The notes under the pieces: generated by a model
What the model was told of the DNA's origin: nothing
What the model saw: the letters and a program-made list of their open reading frames with translations, nothing else
Database searches by the model: none
Translations under genes and position numbers: made by a program
Source of the DNA: Frateuria aurantia DSM 6220
Lineage (GTDB): Bacteria; Pseudomonadota; Gammaproteobacteria; Xanthomonadales; Rhodanobacteraceae
Direction of reading: 5' to 3'
DNA: 64,000 nucleotides
Assembly (NCBI RefSeq): GCF_000242255.2
Contig: NC_017033.1
Span: 3,235,110-3,299,109 of the forward strand
Shown: positions 50,792-59,927 of the stretch, one piece after another
Layout: each line of letters starts with the position of its first letter
Numbering within the stretch: the stretch's first letter is position 1

Positions 50792-51703
50792 ATGGCGTAT
50801 ATCAAATGGACCATCGTCGGGCTGCTGTTTCTCAGCGTCCTGTATATTCACCTGCGTGGCCGGGTCCGTTATGGCTTCGGGCGTCAGGTGCTCGATCATT
50901 CCTCGTTCATGGCCCCGATCAACGTGGTCATGTACTTGTGTTCCAAGGTTCCCACCACACCGTTTCTGGTTCCTGAACAGTACTTCCCCGAACTTGAGGC
51001 ACTGCGCCGGAACTGGCGCGAAATCCGCCAGGAAGCCATCGACCTGCGCGAGAAGCAGCAGATCAAGGCTTCGGACTCCTACAATGATGCCGGCTTCAAC
51101 TCTTTCTTTCGCCGTGGCTGGAAGCGTTTCTATCTGAAATGGTACGACGAGGCTCATCCCTCGGCCGCGACCCTGTGCCCGGTGACCACCGAACTGCTGC
51201 GCAAGATTCCCTCGGTCAAGGCAGCCATGTTTGCCGAGCTGCCTCCAGGCAGCGAACTGCGCCGGCACCGTGATCCCTTCGCCGGATCGATCCGGCTGCA
51301 TCTGGGCCTGGACACGCCCAACGACGATGCCTGCTTTATTTCGGTCGATGGCCAGAAGTACAGCTGGCGCGATGGCGAATGGACGATGTTCGATGAAACC
51401 TTTGTCCACTTCGCCGAAAACAGGACCGATCATGACCGGGTGATCCTGTTCTGCGATGTGGAACGCCCGATGAAGTACCGCTGGGCCACCGCCTTCAACC
51501 GCTTCGTCGCCAAACATCTGCTGGCCGCCGGCGCCTCGCCGAACATGGAGGGCGACAAGACAGGCGGGGTCAACAAGCTGTTCGGCCATTTCTATGTCCT
51601 GCGCTTGCGCTCCAAGGCACTGCGTGCCCACAACATCCGCCTGTACTACGGGCTGAAGTACGCCGCCCTGATCCTGCTGGCTCTGCTGGTGATCTGGATC
51701 TGA
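50792..51703 (+). CDS. lpxO: Lipid A 2-hydroxylase LpxO-like (Asp/Asn beta-hydroxylase family)
   Basis: 303-residue Fe(II)/2-oxoglutarate dioxygenase. An N-terminal membrane segment (about 4-20) is followed by HSSFMAPINVVMYLCSKVP, YNDAGFNSFFRRGWKRFYLKWYD, the metal site in LRRHRDPFAGSIRLHLGL (HxD) and EWTMFDETFVHFAENRTDHDR with the second histidine. A second hydrophobic segment lies at the C-terminus. The match to Salmonella LpxO is strong along the whole length, which adds 2-hydroxyl to the lipid A acyl chain. Start ATG 50792 (MAYIKWT) is preferred; ATG 50759 is also open. Other family members act on ornithine lipids, so the substrate is not certain. Confidence 0.88.
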   Translation: MAYIKWTIVGLLFLSVLYIHLRGRVRYGFGRQVLDHSSFMAPINVVMYLCSKVPTTPFLVPEQYFPELEALRRNWREIRQEAIDLREKQQIKASDSYNDAGFNSFFRRGWKRFYLKWYDEAHPSAATLCPVTTELLRKIPSVKAAMFAELPPGSELRRHRDPFAGSIRLHLGLDTPNDDACFISVDGQKYSWRDGEWTMFDETFVHFAENRTDHDRVILFCDVERPMKYRWATAFNRFVAKHLLAAGASPNMEGDKTGGVNKLFGHFYVLRLRSKALRAHNIRLYYGLKYAALILLALLVIWI

Positions 51704-51806
51704 CCGCCCTCCGCCGACCGGGCCATGACTTCTGCCACGGTCTGCGGACGATCGCATCGACGCATACTCGGCAAAGGGGAAATCCACACCTTTGACGGGG
51801 CTGTCC

Positions 51807-53339
51807 ATGCGTTGCAATCATGTTTTCCTGCTGGCCATGACACTGGGTCTGGCCGGCTTCACCGGTTTCGGCAAGGCCGCCACGCCGGCCCCGACCAACC
51901 CGCAGACCGACCTTGAACGCACCTCGGTCACGCGCCATGCGATCACGCTGCATGGCCGGCGGATCGCCTATCAGGCCACCGCCGGCACGCTGCTGATCAG
52001 GGATGCGGCCAATCAGCCCCAGGCCCAGGTGTTCTATATCGCCTATACCCGGCCCGACGCCCCGGCCGGACAGCGGCCGGTCACCTTCTTGTACAACGGA
52101 GGCCCGGGTGCGGCCAGCTTCTGGCTGGCCATGGGATCCATCGGTCCCGAGCGCGTGCTGACCGCCAGCCCGCAAGCGACCGGCCCTGCCCCCTACAAGC
52201 TGATCGACAATCCGCAGTCCTTGCTGGACAAGTCCGATCTGGTCTTTATCGATGCCGTCGGTACCGGCTATTCCAGACCACTGGGCAAGGCCACCGGCAA
52301 GGATTTCTGGGGTGTGGATCAGGATGTCTCGGCCTTTGCCCGGGCCATTACCCGCTATGTGACCCTCAATCATCGCTGGAACTCGCCCAAATTCCTGTTC
52401 GGCGAGAGCTACGGCACCACCCGCTCGGCGGCCCTGGCCGATGCCCTGCAGGAGGGAGGCATGAGCCTCAACGGCGTGGTCCTGATGTCCTCGATCCTGA
52501 ACTACGCCATCCGCATGCCCGGCTACGACGAGATATATGTCGGCTATCTGCCCAGTTATGCGGCCACCGCCTGGTATCACCACAAGCTGGCGCAGCCGCC
52601 GGCCGACCTGCCGACCTATCTGGCTGAAGTCCGCCGCTGGGCCGCCGGCCCCTATGCCGCCGCGCTGGCCCAGGGCCAGAATCTGCCGACAGCCGAGTTC
52701 GACCGGATCGCCAGGCAATTGGCCGCTTATACCGGACTGTCTGTGGATTTCGTCAAACGCGCGAACCTGCGCATCGACCTGAGCCGTTTCCGCAAGGAGC
52801 TGCTGCGTGACGAGGGCCATACCGTCGGCCGCTTCGACAGCCGGTTCGAGGGCATCGACGAAGACGATGCCGGCGAGTCCCCGGACTATGATGCCTCCGA
52901 CACGGCCATCAGCGGCGCCTTCACCAGCGCCTTCCAGCAGTACCTCGGCGAGCAGCTGAAGTACTCGCGTCCCGAGCCCTATGTGACCGGATCCAGTGAC
53001 GCGATTCGCCAGTGGGACTGGCGCCATCGCGCCGCCGGCAGTCGCCGCCCGCTGCAGACGGCCTACGTGGCCGGCGATCTGGCCCATGCCATCCGTACCC
53101 ATCCGGGTCTGCGCGTGCTGTCGCTGAATGGCTACTACGATATGGCCACGCCTTTTTTCATTACCGAATACGATCTGGCCCACATGAACCTGGCGCCGTC
53201 CCTGCGGGACAACGTGCAGTTCCGCTACTACCCCTCGGGCCACATGATCTATCTCAATACGGAAGTCCTGCCCCGACTGAAGCAGGACCTCAGCCAGTTC
53301 TACGATCTGGCCGCCCCTTCTGCCAGCCACAAGGACTGA
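51807..53339 (+). CDS. Secreted S10 serine carboxypeptidase family, copy 1
   Basis: 510-residue exported peptidase of family S10 (serine carboxypeptidase). Signal peptide about 1-25. Catalytic triad readable: Ser201 in GESYGTT, Asp445 in NGYYDMATPF and His479 in PSGHMIY. YNGGPGAASFW forms the oxyanion region and ENSP-type contacts are replaced by family variants (YRYYPSGHM in place of the eukaryotic loop). An acidic patch DEDDAGESPDYDASD lies near 352-366. The ATG at 51807 is preferred over a TTG at 51792. It starts 104 bp after lpxO and ends 4 bp before a paralogue, so the two form an operon. Confidence 0.92.
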   Translation: MRCNHVFLLAMTLGLAGFTGFGKAATPAPTNPQTDLERTSVTRHAITLHGRRIAYQATAGTLLIRDAANQPQAQVFYIAYTRPDAPAGQRPVTFLYNGGPGAASFWLAMGSIGPERVLTASPQATGPAPYKLIDNPQSLLDKSDLVFIDAVGTGYSRPLGKATGKDFWGVDQDVSAFARAITRYVTLNHRWNSPKFLFGESYGTTRSAALADALQEGGMSLNGVVLMSSILNYAIRMPGYDEIYVGYLPSYAATAWYHHKLAQPPADLPTYLAEVRRWAAGPYAAALAQGQNLPTAEFDRIARQLAAYTGLSVDFVKRANLRIDLSRFRKELLRDEGHTVGRFDSRFEGIDEDDAGESPDYDASDTAISGAFTSAFQQYLGEQLKYSRPEPYVTGSSDAIRQWDWRHRAAGSRRPLQTAYVAGDLAHAIRTHPGLRVLSLNGYYDMATPFFITEYDLAHMNLAPSLRDNVQFRYYPSGHMIYLNTEVLPRLKQDLSQFYDLAAPSASHKD

Positions 53340-53343
53340 GCCC

Positions 53344-54885
53344 ATGCCATCGAATACCCTGATCCGCGTCGCCATCGGCCTGGCCCTGACCGGCAGCAGC
53401 CTGGCCGCTGCCGAAGCGCCCGCCGCCAGGCCCCATCCCGCCGATCCGGCCGTGACGACGGCCACGCCGCCCGACCGGCAAGTCGTCACGCAGCATGAAG
53501 TCAAAGTCGATGGTCGAACCCTGCACTACAAGACCACGGCCGGAACCCTGCTGACCGGTGACGGCAAGGACAAGCCCGGCGTCAGTTTTTTCTACGTGGC
53601 CTATACCGCCAAGGCCGATTCGCGCCATCCTCGCCCTGTCACCTTTGTCTACAACGGCGGACCGGGTTCCTCGAGCATGTGGCTGCAGATGGGCTCGATC
53701 GGGCCGGTACGGGTGGAAAACAACGGTGACCGGCCGGTTCCACCCCCGCCGTACCGGGTCGTGGCCAATCCCGAGACCTTGCTGGACAAGTCCGATCTGG
53801 TCTTTGTCGACGCCCCGGGCACCGGCTACTCGCAACTGACCGGCAAGACCCAGGGCAAGGATGTCTACGGTGTGGATCAGGATGCCCAGGCCTTTGCGCG
53901 CTTCATCACCCGCTATGTGACCTTGAATCATCGCTGGAACTCGCCCAAGTTCCTGTTCGGCGAGAGCTACGGCACCACCCGCTCGGCCGTCCTGGTCAAG
54001 GATCTGCAGGAACAGGGCATGGAGATGAACGGCGTGGTGCTGATGTCGTCCATTCTGGACTTCAGTGTCGCCGCCCCCGGCATCGACCATGGCTATATCG
54101 TGAACCTGCCGACCCTGGCCGCGATCGCCTGGTATCACCATCGCGTACCGGGCGCACCGGCCGACATCAAGACCTTTCTGGATCAGGTCCGCCACTTCGC
54201 CAGCACCGATTACACTTTGGCGCTGGCCCAGGGCGATGCCCTCAGCCCGGCAGACAGCCAGCGCATCGCCCGCCAGCTGGGCAACTATCTGGGTCTGGCA
54301 CCGGCCTGGATCGAGCGAGCCCACCTGCGCATCGATCCGAGCCGGTTCCGGGCCGAGCTGCTGCGCGATCAGGCGCTGACCGTCGGCCGTCTGGATGGTC
54401 GCTTCAGCGTCAGCGAATATGATGCCGACGGCGAGGAGCCCAGCGGCGATGCCGCCAGCGATGCCATCACCGGGGCGTATGTGGCCGCGTTCAACCAGTA
54501 TGCGGGGACGGTGCTGAAGTTCAGCGAGGACCGCCCTTATCTGGCGACCAATTACGGGGTGGTCAATCGCGGCTGGAACTGGCTGCGCGGCCATGGCGGC
54601 TGGACCCAGGCCACCTACGTGGCCGGCGATCTGGGCGATGCCATGCGCCGCAACCCGCAGCTGAAGGTCTTCTCGGCCAATGGCTATTACGACCTGGCCA
54701 CGCCGTTCTATGCCACCGAGTTCGATCTGGGGCATCTTGGCCTGCCACCGGCATTGCGCAAGAACATCAGCTACGGCTTTTACCCTTCCGGGCACATGAT
54801 TTATCTTGACCTGCCCTCGCTGAAGCAGCTCAAGGCCGATCTGGCCCGGTTCTACGACGCGGCCACTGTCGCCCCGGCCGGCTGA
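53344..54885 (+). CDS. Secreted S10 serine carboxypeptidase family, copy 2
   Basis: 513-residue paralogue of the upstream gene, with a signal peptide (about 1-24) and the triad Ser208 (GESYGTT), Asp450 (NGYYDLATPF) and His484 (PSGHMIY). YNGGPGSSSMW forms the oxyanion region. The same acidic patch occurs as YDADGEEPSGDAASD. It differs from copy 1 across most of the protein, yet keeps a 28-residue block around the catalytic serine almost unchanged, and the DNA there is nearly identical. Four bases separate it from copy 1. Confidence 0.92.
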   Translation: MPSNTLIRVAIGLALTGSSLAAAEAPAARPHPADPAVTTATPPDRQVVTQHEVKVDGRTLHYKTTAGTLLTGDGKDKPGVSFFYVAYTAKADSRHPRPVTFVYNGGPGSSSMWLQMGSIGPVRVENNGDRPVPPPPYRVVANPETLLDKSDLVFVDAPGTGYSQLTGKTQGKDVYGVDQDAQAFARFITRYVTLNHRWNSPKFLFGESYGTTRSAVLVKDLQEQGMEMNGVVLMSSILDFSVAAPGIDHGYIVNLPTLAAIAWYHHRVPGAPADIKTFLDQVRHFASTDYTLALAQGDALSPADSQRIARQLGNYLGLAPAWIERAHLRIDPSRFRAELLRDQALTVGRLDGRFSVSEYDADGEEPSGDAASDAITGAYVAAFNQYAGTVLKFSEDRPYLATNYGVVNRGWNWLRGHGGWTQATYVAGDLGDAMRRNPQLKVFSANGYYDLATPFYATEFDLGHLGLPPALRKNISYGFYPSGHMIYLDLPSLKQLKADLARFYDAATVAPAG

Positions 54886-55092
54886 CACGTCCATCGCCGC
54901 CGCGCCCTCATCGACCAGGGCCGCGGTCTGGCGCTCCGGACCGGATCAGGGAAGCGCCGAATGAACGGATTGTCATCCCACCGACGCCACTCTGCGTCTA
55001 TGCTTGTGAGTATCCAGCGGGCAGGATCTGCTCTGCCCCGACGTCGGCGCGGCCGCTGGCTGCGTCGGCCTCTACCGTTTTCACATTGAACG

Positions 55093-56802
55093 ATGACGAC
55101 CATGAACGAGCACGAAGACAAGACCCGCCTTGCCGACGATCAGACGCAGGCACCGGAACAGCCCGCCCGCCGCCAGCTGCTGGGCCGCATGGCGGTGGCC
55201 GGTGCGGCCATCGCCGTCGCCGGCCAGGCCGCGCCGGCCAGCGCCGGGTCTGCACCGTCCCGGCTGACGCCGGCCCAGACCGATGCCTTGCTGCGCAAGC
55301 ATATCGGACATGTGGTGGTGATCTTTGCCGAAAACCGCAGCTTCAACAATCTGTTCGCCAACTTCCCCGGCGTGGAAAAGCCGCTGTCCTCGCTGAAGCC
55401 CGAAGATTACCGGCAGCGCGACCGTGACGGCAGCGTGCTCCAGACCCTGCCCAAGATCTGGGGCGGGCTGGTACCGCATGAGCAGGAGGTCAATCACCGC
55501 CGCTGGAAGATCGGCCGGGATGATCTCACCGGTCTGCCCAATGCGCCCTGGGCACTGAAAGCACCCGATGGCAGCCCACTGCCGCATGGCGTGGTCACCG
55601 GCGATCTGTGGCATCTTTTCTACCAGAACCAGATGCAGATCAATGGCGGCAAGAACGACGGCTTCGTGGCCTGGGGCAATACCGGCGCCCAGGTGATGGG
55701 TTATTACGCCGACAGCAGCGTCAACCTCAGGCTGTGGCAGCTGGCTCGCCAGTACACCCTGTGCGACAACTGGTTCATGGGAGCCTTCGGCGGCTCTTTC
55801 CTCAACCACCAGTATCTGGTCGCGGCCCAGCCGCCCTTCTATCCCAAGGCCGACCAGAGCCCTGCCCGCTTCAGCATTGCCCAGGTCGAAGGCGATGACC
55901 CGGCCGGGACCCGGCTGGTTCTGGCCGAGGACTCGCCGGCCAGCGCCATGGACGGGCATGCCAAGTTCGCCTCGCGCAGCACCCTGACCCCGGATTTCCG
56001 GGCGGTCAACACCATCGGCCCGCCTTATGCGCCGGGTTTCAACACCGATCCGCACAATCCGGCCTTGGCCGATGCCAGCAGCCCCAATACCCTGCCGCCG
56101 CAGAGCCACGCCACCATCGGCGACGCCCTGTCGGAAAAGGGCATCGACTGGGCCTGGTACGGCGGCGGCTTTCAGCTGGCACTGGACGGCAAGGGCGACG
56201 GCGATGATTCGACCTACCCGCCGACCCCGAATTTCCAGGCCCATCACCAGCCCTTCAATTATTTCCAGCGCTTCGCTCCCGGTACCGAGGACCGCAAGCG
56301 GCACCTGCGCGACGGCGGCTTCGGCGACACCGCGCCGCACAATCGCTTTATCGCCGATATCGAGGCCGGCACCCTGCCCCAGGTCAGCTATTACAAACCG
56401 CAGGGCGATCTGAACATGCATGCCGGCACCTCGGATGTGGAAGCCGGTGACCGCCATATCGCCCATGTCGTGGATGCGATCCAGAAAAGCCGGCACTGGC
56501 AGGACACCCTGATCATCATCACCGTCGACGAGAACGGCGGCTGGTGGGATCATGTCGCGCCCCCCAAGGCCGACCGCTGGGGCCCGGGCTCGCGGATTCC
56601 GGCGCTGGTGGTATCGCCCTTCGCCAAAAAGGGACATGTCGAACACACGGTGTATGACACCGGCTCGATCGCACGTTTTCTGACCCGCCGCTTCAGCCTG
56701 AACAAGCTGCCGGCGCTGGCAGAACGCGAAGAAGCCATGCGCAAGGCCAGCGGTTTCGCTCCCGGCGATCTGACCGAACTGCTGGATTTCAGCCAGGCCT
56801 GA
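55093..56802 (+). CDS. Tat-exported acid phosphatase/phospholipase C-type phosphoesterase
   Basis: 569-residue member of the phosphoesterase family that includes AcpA and phosphatidylcholine phospholipase C. A twin-arginine signal (ARRQLLGRMAVAGAAIAVAGQ, about 25-45) precedes APASAG. Active-site segments are HVVVIFAENRSFNNLFANFPG with the metal-binding Glu-Asn, NTGAQVMGYY, FMGAFGGSFLNHQYL, SYYKPQGDLNMHAG, IITVDENGGWWDHVAPP and GPGSRIPALVVSPFAKKG. Substrate (phosphomonoester or phospholipid) cannot be decided. Start ATG 55093, with ATG 55102 nine bases later equally open. The preceding 207 bp shows no clear Pho box. Confidence 0.9.
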   Translation: MTTMNEHEDKTRLADDQTQAPEQPARRQLLGRMAVAGAAIAVAGQAAPASAGSAPSRLTPAQTDALLRKHIGHVVVIFAENRSFNNLFANFPGVEKPLSSLKPEDYRQRDRDGSVLQTLPKIWGGLVPHEQEVNHRRWKIGRDDLTGLPNAPWALKAPDGSPLPHGVVTGDLWHLFYQNQMQINGGKNDGFVAWGNTGAQVMGYYADSSVNLRLWQLARQYTLCDNWFMGAFGGSFLNHQYLVAAQPPFYPKADQSPARFSIAQVEGDDPAGTRLVLAEDSPASAMDGHAKFASRSTLTPDFRAVNTIGPPYAPGFNTDPHNPALADASSPNTLPPQSHATIGDALSEKGIDWAWYGGGFQLALDGKGDGDDSTYPPTPNFQAHHQPFNYFQRFAPGTEDRKRHLRDGGFGDTAPHNRFIADIEAGTLPQVSYYKPQGDLNMHAGTSDVEAGDRHIAHVVDAIQKSRHWQDTLIIITVDENGGWWDHVAPPKADRWGPGSRIPALVVSPFAKKGHVEHTVYDTGSIARFLTRRFSLNKLPALAEREEAMRKASGFAPGDLTELLDFSQA

Positions 56803-56930
56803 GCCTGCGGCGGCGGCCGCCAGGCCGCCGCCTTGCGATGTCCCCCGTCCTCCCATCCCCGCCCCGGCAGCCCGGGGCACGTCCCGGGTCGCCCATGGCA
56901 TACTGGGCGTTTGATCTCTGGAGCCGATCC

Positions 56931-58775
56931 ATGCGCCGTCTGTCCTGTCTGTGTGCCCTCGCCCTGCTGCCCGCGGCGGCACTGGCGCATGATCCCTATT
57001 CCTACGCCCAGCCCGACCAGGTCCGCGTCAGCCACCTGGACCTGGACCTGGATCTGGATTTTTCCGGCAAGACCTTGAAGGGTCACGCGACCCTGGATCT
57101 GGACTGGCGCAGCCGTGCCGCCAAGACCCTGGTTCTGGATACCCGCGATCTGCATATCCGCCAGATCAGCGCGGTGGGCAAGGATGGCCGGACCACCGTG
57201 CTGAACTACCAGCTGGCCAAGGCCGATCCTCAGCTGGGCAGCAAGCTGACCATCCAGACGCCGCAGCATCCGGCAAGGATACGCATCGACTACAGCACCA
57301 GCCCCACCGCCAGCGGACTGCAGTGGCTGAGCCCGGCACAGACCGCCGATCACAGCCAGCCCTTCATGTTCTCGCAGTCCGAATCCATCCATGCGCGCTC
57401 CTGGGTGCCGCTGCAGGATTCACCGGTGGTGCGCTTCAGCTACGACGCCCATATCCATGCCCCCAGCCAGATCCGGGTCGTGATGAGCGCCATCAACGAT
57501 GCAAACCATCCCCTGAATGGTGACTTCCGGTTCGATCAGCCGCGGGCGATTCCGTCCTATCTGCTGGCCATCGCGGCCGGCCATATCGCGGTGAAGACCA
57601 CCGGGCCGCGCAGCGCGGTCTATGCCGAGCCCGGCATGGATGCCAAGGCGGCGCATGAATTCGAAGACACCGAAAAGCTGATCGAGACCGCCGAGCATCT
57701 TTACGGCCCCTACCGCTGGGGCCGCTACGACCTGCTGGTACTGCCTCCCTCCTTCCCCTTCGGCGGGATGGAAAACCCGAACATGACCTTCGCCACGCCG
57801 ACCATCGTGGTCGGCGACAAGAACCTGGTCAGCGTGATCTCGCACGAGCTGGCCCATTCCTGGTCAGGCAACCTGGTCACCAATGCCTCTTGGCGCGACG
57901 GCTGGCTGAACGAGGGTTTCACCACCTATGTCCAGGGGCGGATCACCGAGGCCGTCTACGGCAAGGCACTCGCCGACGAGGAAGATCTGATCGCGATCCG
58001 CGAACTGCAGCAGTCGCTGCCCTCGATTCCGCAGAACGCGCAGAAGCTGGCACCGCCACCGCTGCCGGTCACCGCTGACGATGCCTTGTCGGAATTGGCC
58101 TATACCAAGGGCTCCTGGTTTCTGCGCTTCCTGGAGGCACGCTACGGCCGTCAGGTCTTCGATGCCTATCTGCGCGGCTATTTCGACCATTTCGCCTTCC
58201 AGAGCATCACCACCGAACAGATGCTGGCCTATCTGAAGGTCCATCTGTACAACGCCCATCCCGGCAGGGTGCAGTGGTCCGAGATCGTGGCATGGGTCTA
58301 TGGTCCGGGGATCCCCCAGGATGCGCCGATCCCGCATTCGGCGCGCTTCGATGCCATCGACCAGGCTCGTGCCGGATTCCTGGCTGGCCGGCTGACTGCC
58401 ACCGGTCTGCAGGCGCAGGGCTGGAACACCCAGGAATGGGAGTATTTCCTGGATGGCCTGCCGGCACACAGCCCGCTGCAGCAGCTGCAGGCTCTGGATG
58501 CCGCCTGGCATCTGACCGGTACGCCGAATGCCGAGATCGGCGTGCGCTGGTACAGCCATGCGATCGCCGCCGGTGACAAGGCGGTGTGGCCGGCGGCCCG
58601 CGAACAGATGACCCGTATCGGCCGCCTGATCCTGACCCTGCCGATCTATTCGGCCTTTGCGGCCACCCCGGAAGGCAAGGCCTATGCCGAAGCCGCCTAT
58701 CAGAGCCACCGTGACGGCTATCATCCGCTGACCCAGCAGGCGATCGAACACCTGCTGCAGCGCAGCCAGCCCTGA
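56931..58775 (+). CDS. M1 aminopeptidase, leukotriene A4 hydrolase type
   Basis: 614-residue exported zinc aminopeptidase. Signal peptide about 1-20 (ALALLPAAALA). The exopeptidase motif is GGMENP (278-283) and zinc ligands are HELAH (305-309) with Glu328 in GWLNEGFTTY. The C-terminal helical domain (about 490-614; RARAGFLAGR... TQEWEYFLDGLP) is that of leukotriene A4 hydrolases, so it belongs to the LTA4H branch of family M1, not to PepN. It probably removes N-terminal residues from periplasmic or extracellular peptides. The ATG at 56931 has GGAG upstream. A strong hairpin follows the stop. Confidence 0.93.
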   Translation: MRRLSCLCALALLPAAALAHDPYSYAQPDQVRVSHLDLDLDLDFSGKTLKGHATLDLDWRSRAAKTLVLDTRDLHIRQISAVGKDGRTTVLNYQLAKADPQLGSKLTIQTPQHPARIRIDYSTSPTASGLQWLSPAQTADHSQPFMFSQSESIHARSWVPLQDSPVVRFSYDAHIHAPSQIRVVMSAINDANHPLNGDFRFDQPRAIPSYLLAIAAGHIAVKTTGPRSAVYAEPGMDAKAAHEFEDTEKLIETAEHLYGPYRWGRYDLLVLPPSFPFGGMENPNMTFATPTIVVGDKNLVSVISHELAHSWSGNLVTNASWRDGWLNEGFTTYVQGRITEAVYGKALADEEDLIAIRELQQSLPSIPQNAQKLAPPPLPVTADDALSELAYTKGSWFLRFLEARYGRQVFDAYLRGYFDHFAFQSITTEQMLAYLKVHLYNAHPGRVQWSEIVAWVYGPGIPQDAPIPHSARFDAIDQARAGFLAGRLTATGLQAQGWNTQEWEYFLDGLPAHSPLQQLQALDAAWHLTGTPNAEIGVRWYSHAIAAGDKAVWPAAREQMTRIGRLILTLPIYSAFAATPEGKAYAEAAYQSHRDGYHPLTQQAIEHLLQRSQP

Positions 58776-58796
58776 ACCGACAGGACCGAAACTGAA

Positions 58797-58834
58797 CGGT
58801 CGGCGCCCTTCGCGACACGCTTCGGCGCCGACCG
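58797..58834 (+). terminator. Perfect 11-bp hairpin after the M1 peptidase
   Basis: Arms CGGTCGGCGCC and GGCGCCGACCG with a 16-base loop, 21 bp after the stop. The following GTATCCTGTTCTCC is only moderately T-rich. Confidence 0.6.
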
Positions 58835-58879
58835 GTATCCTGTTCTCCCGAACCTACTGCCACTGACCTGAATCCATCT

Positions 58880-59884
58880 ATGTCCAATTCCATCACACCT
58901 GCCGCAGGCCCGGGCGCCCGCCGACCGCTGTGGAAAACCATGCTGCTCCGCCGCCTGAAATTTCTGGGCGTGCTTGCCGGGCTGGCTCTGGTCGTGTTCG
59001 GCGGCGGCTATCTGTTCGCGCCCGGCTTGCTGCTGAAAGCCAATGATTATCGCCAGGCCGTCGAGGCCCATCTCAACAAGAAGCAGGTGCTGGCCGGTGA
59101 TACCAATTGGGTCTACTACGAAGGCGGTACCGGCCCGACCGTAGTGCTGTTGCACGGCTTCGGCGCCGACAAGACGATCTGGCTGCCGCTGGCGGCCCAG
59201 CTGACCCAGCGGTTTCACGTGGTGATTCCGGATCTGCCGGGCTGGGGCGAGTCTTCCCGTGATCCGGCGGCGAGCTACGACCTGGATGTGCAAGCCCAGC
59301 GTCTTGAAAACTTCGTCCAGGCCATCCATCTGCCGGGTATGGTGCTGGTCGGCCACTCCATGGGTGGCGGCATCGCCGGCCTGTATACCCTGGCCCATCC
59401 CGACCATGTCGCCGGTCTGGTGCTGATGGACTCGATCGGACTGAAATCCGACGCGAACGCCTTCACCCGCGAGGTCGAGGCCGGCAGGAACCCCTTCGTA
59501 TTCAATGATCGCGACGGCTTCCATCAAGCCCTGGATCTGGCCTTCCAGCACCCGCCGCATGTCGCCGGGCGTTTTGCCGATGTCTATGTCCGGCGCAACG
59601 AGCAGAATCGCGCCTTTATCGACAAGACCTTCAAGGAACTCAGCGATCCTTCCCAGGCACTGGCCCTGCAGCACCGTCTGAGCGACTTCGTCACCCCGGT
59701 GATGGGCCTGTGGTGCCGCAACGACAAGATCGTCGATTACTCCGCGCTGGAAAGCCTGCGCAACGGCCTGACCCATGCCCGTTCGATCAGCGCCACCACC
59801 ATCAATGACTGCGGCCATATGCCGATGCTGGAAAAAACCCGCGAGGTCGGCCAGATCCTGAGCAATTTCGCAATGTCGCGCTGA
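58880..59884 (+). CDS. Membrane-anchored alpha/beta hydrolase
   Basis: 334-residue protein with an N-terminal membrane helix (about 27-46, FLGVLAGLALVVFGGGYLF) and an alpha/beta hydrolase fold. It has oxyanion motif HGFGADKTIW, nucleophile GHSMGGG with Ser160, acid Asp282 in CRNDKIVDY and His313 in DCGHMPMLEK. Similar to lipase or esterase members with an anchor; the substrate is unknown. It starts 104 bp after the M1 peptidase, past a hairpin, so it is probably a separate unit. It converges on the PilZ gene. Confidence 0.87.
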   Translation: MSNSITPAAGPGARRPLWKTMLLRRLKFLGVLAGLALVVFGGGYLFAPGLLLKANDYRQAVEAHLNKKQVLAGDTNWVYYEGGTGPTVVLLHGFGADKTIWLPLAAQLTQRFHVVIPDLPGWGESSRDPAASYDLDVQAQRLENFVQAIHLPGMVLVGHSMGGGIAGLYTLAHPDHVAGLVLMDSIGLKSDANAFTREVEAGRNPFVFNDRDGFHQALDLAFQHPPHVAGRFADVYVRRNEQNRAFIDKTFKELSDPSQALALQHRLSDFVTPVMGLWCRNDKIVDYSALESLRNGLTHARSISATTINDCGHMPMLEKTREVGQILSNFAMSR

Positions 59885-59888
59885 GTCT

Positions 59889-59918
59889 CTGGCGCCGCCC
59901 GATCCCGGGTGGCGCCAG
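59889..59918. terminator. 13-bp hairpin between hydrolase and PilZ genes
   Basis: Arms 59889-59901 and 59906-59918 pair at 13 positions (one G-U) around a 4-base loop. It fills the 43-bp gap between two convergent stops. No T tract on either strand. Confidence 0.65.
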
Positions 59919-59927
59919 TCACCCGGG

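Noticed and set aside
54886-55092. Possible Pho box before the acid phosphatase (TTGTCATCC near 54970)
   Set aside because: Only one imperfect half; no second half at the 11-bp repeat distance.
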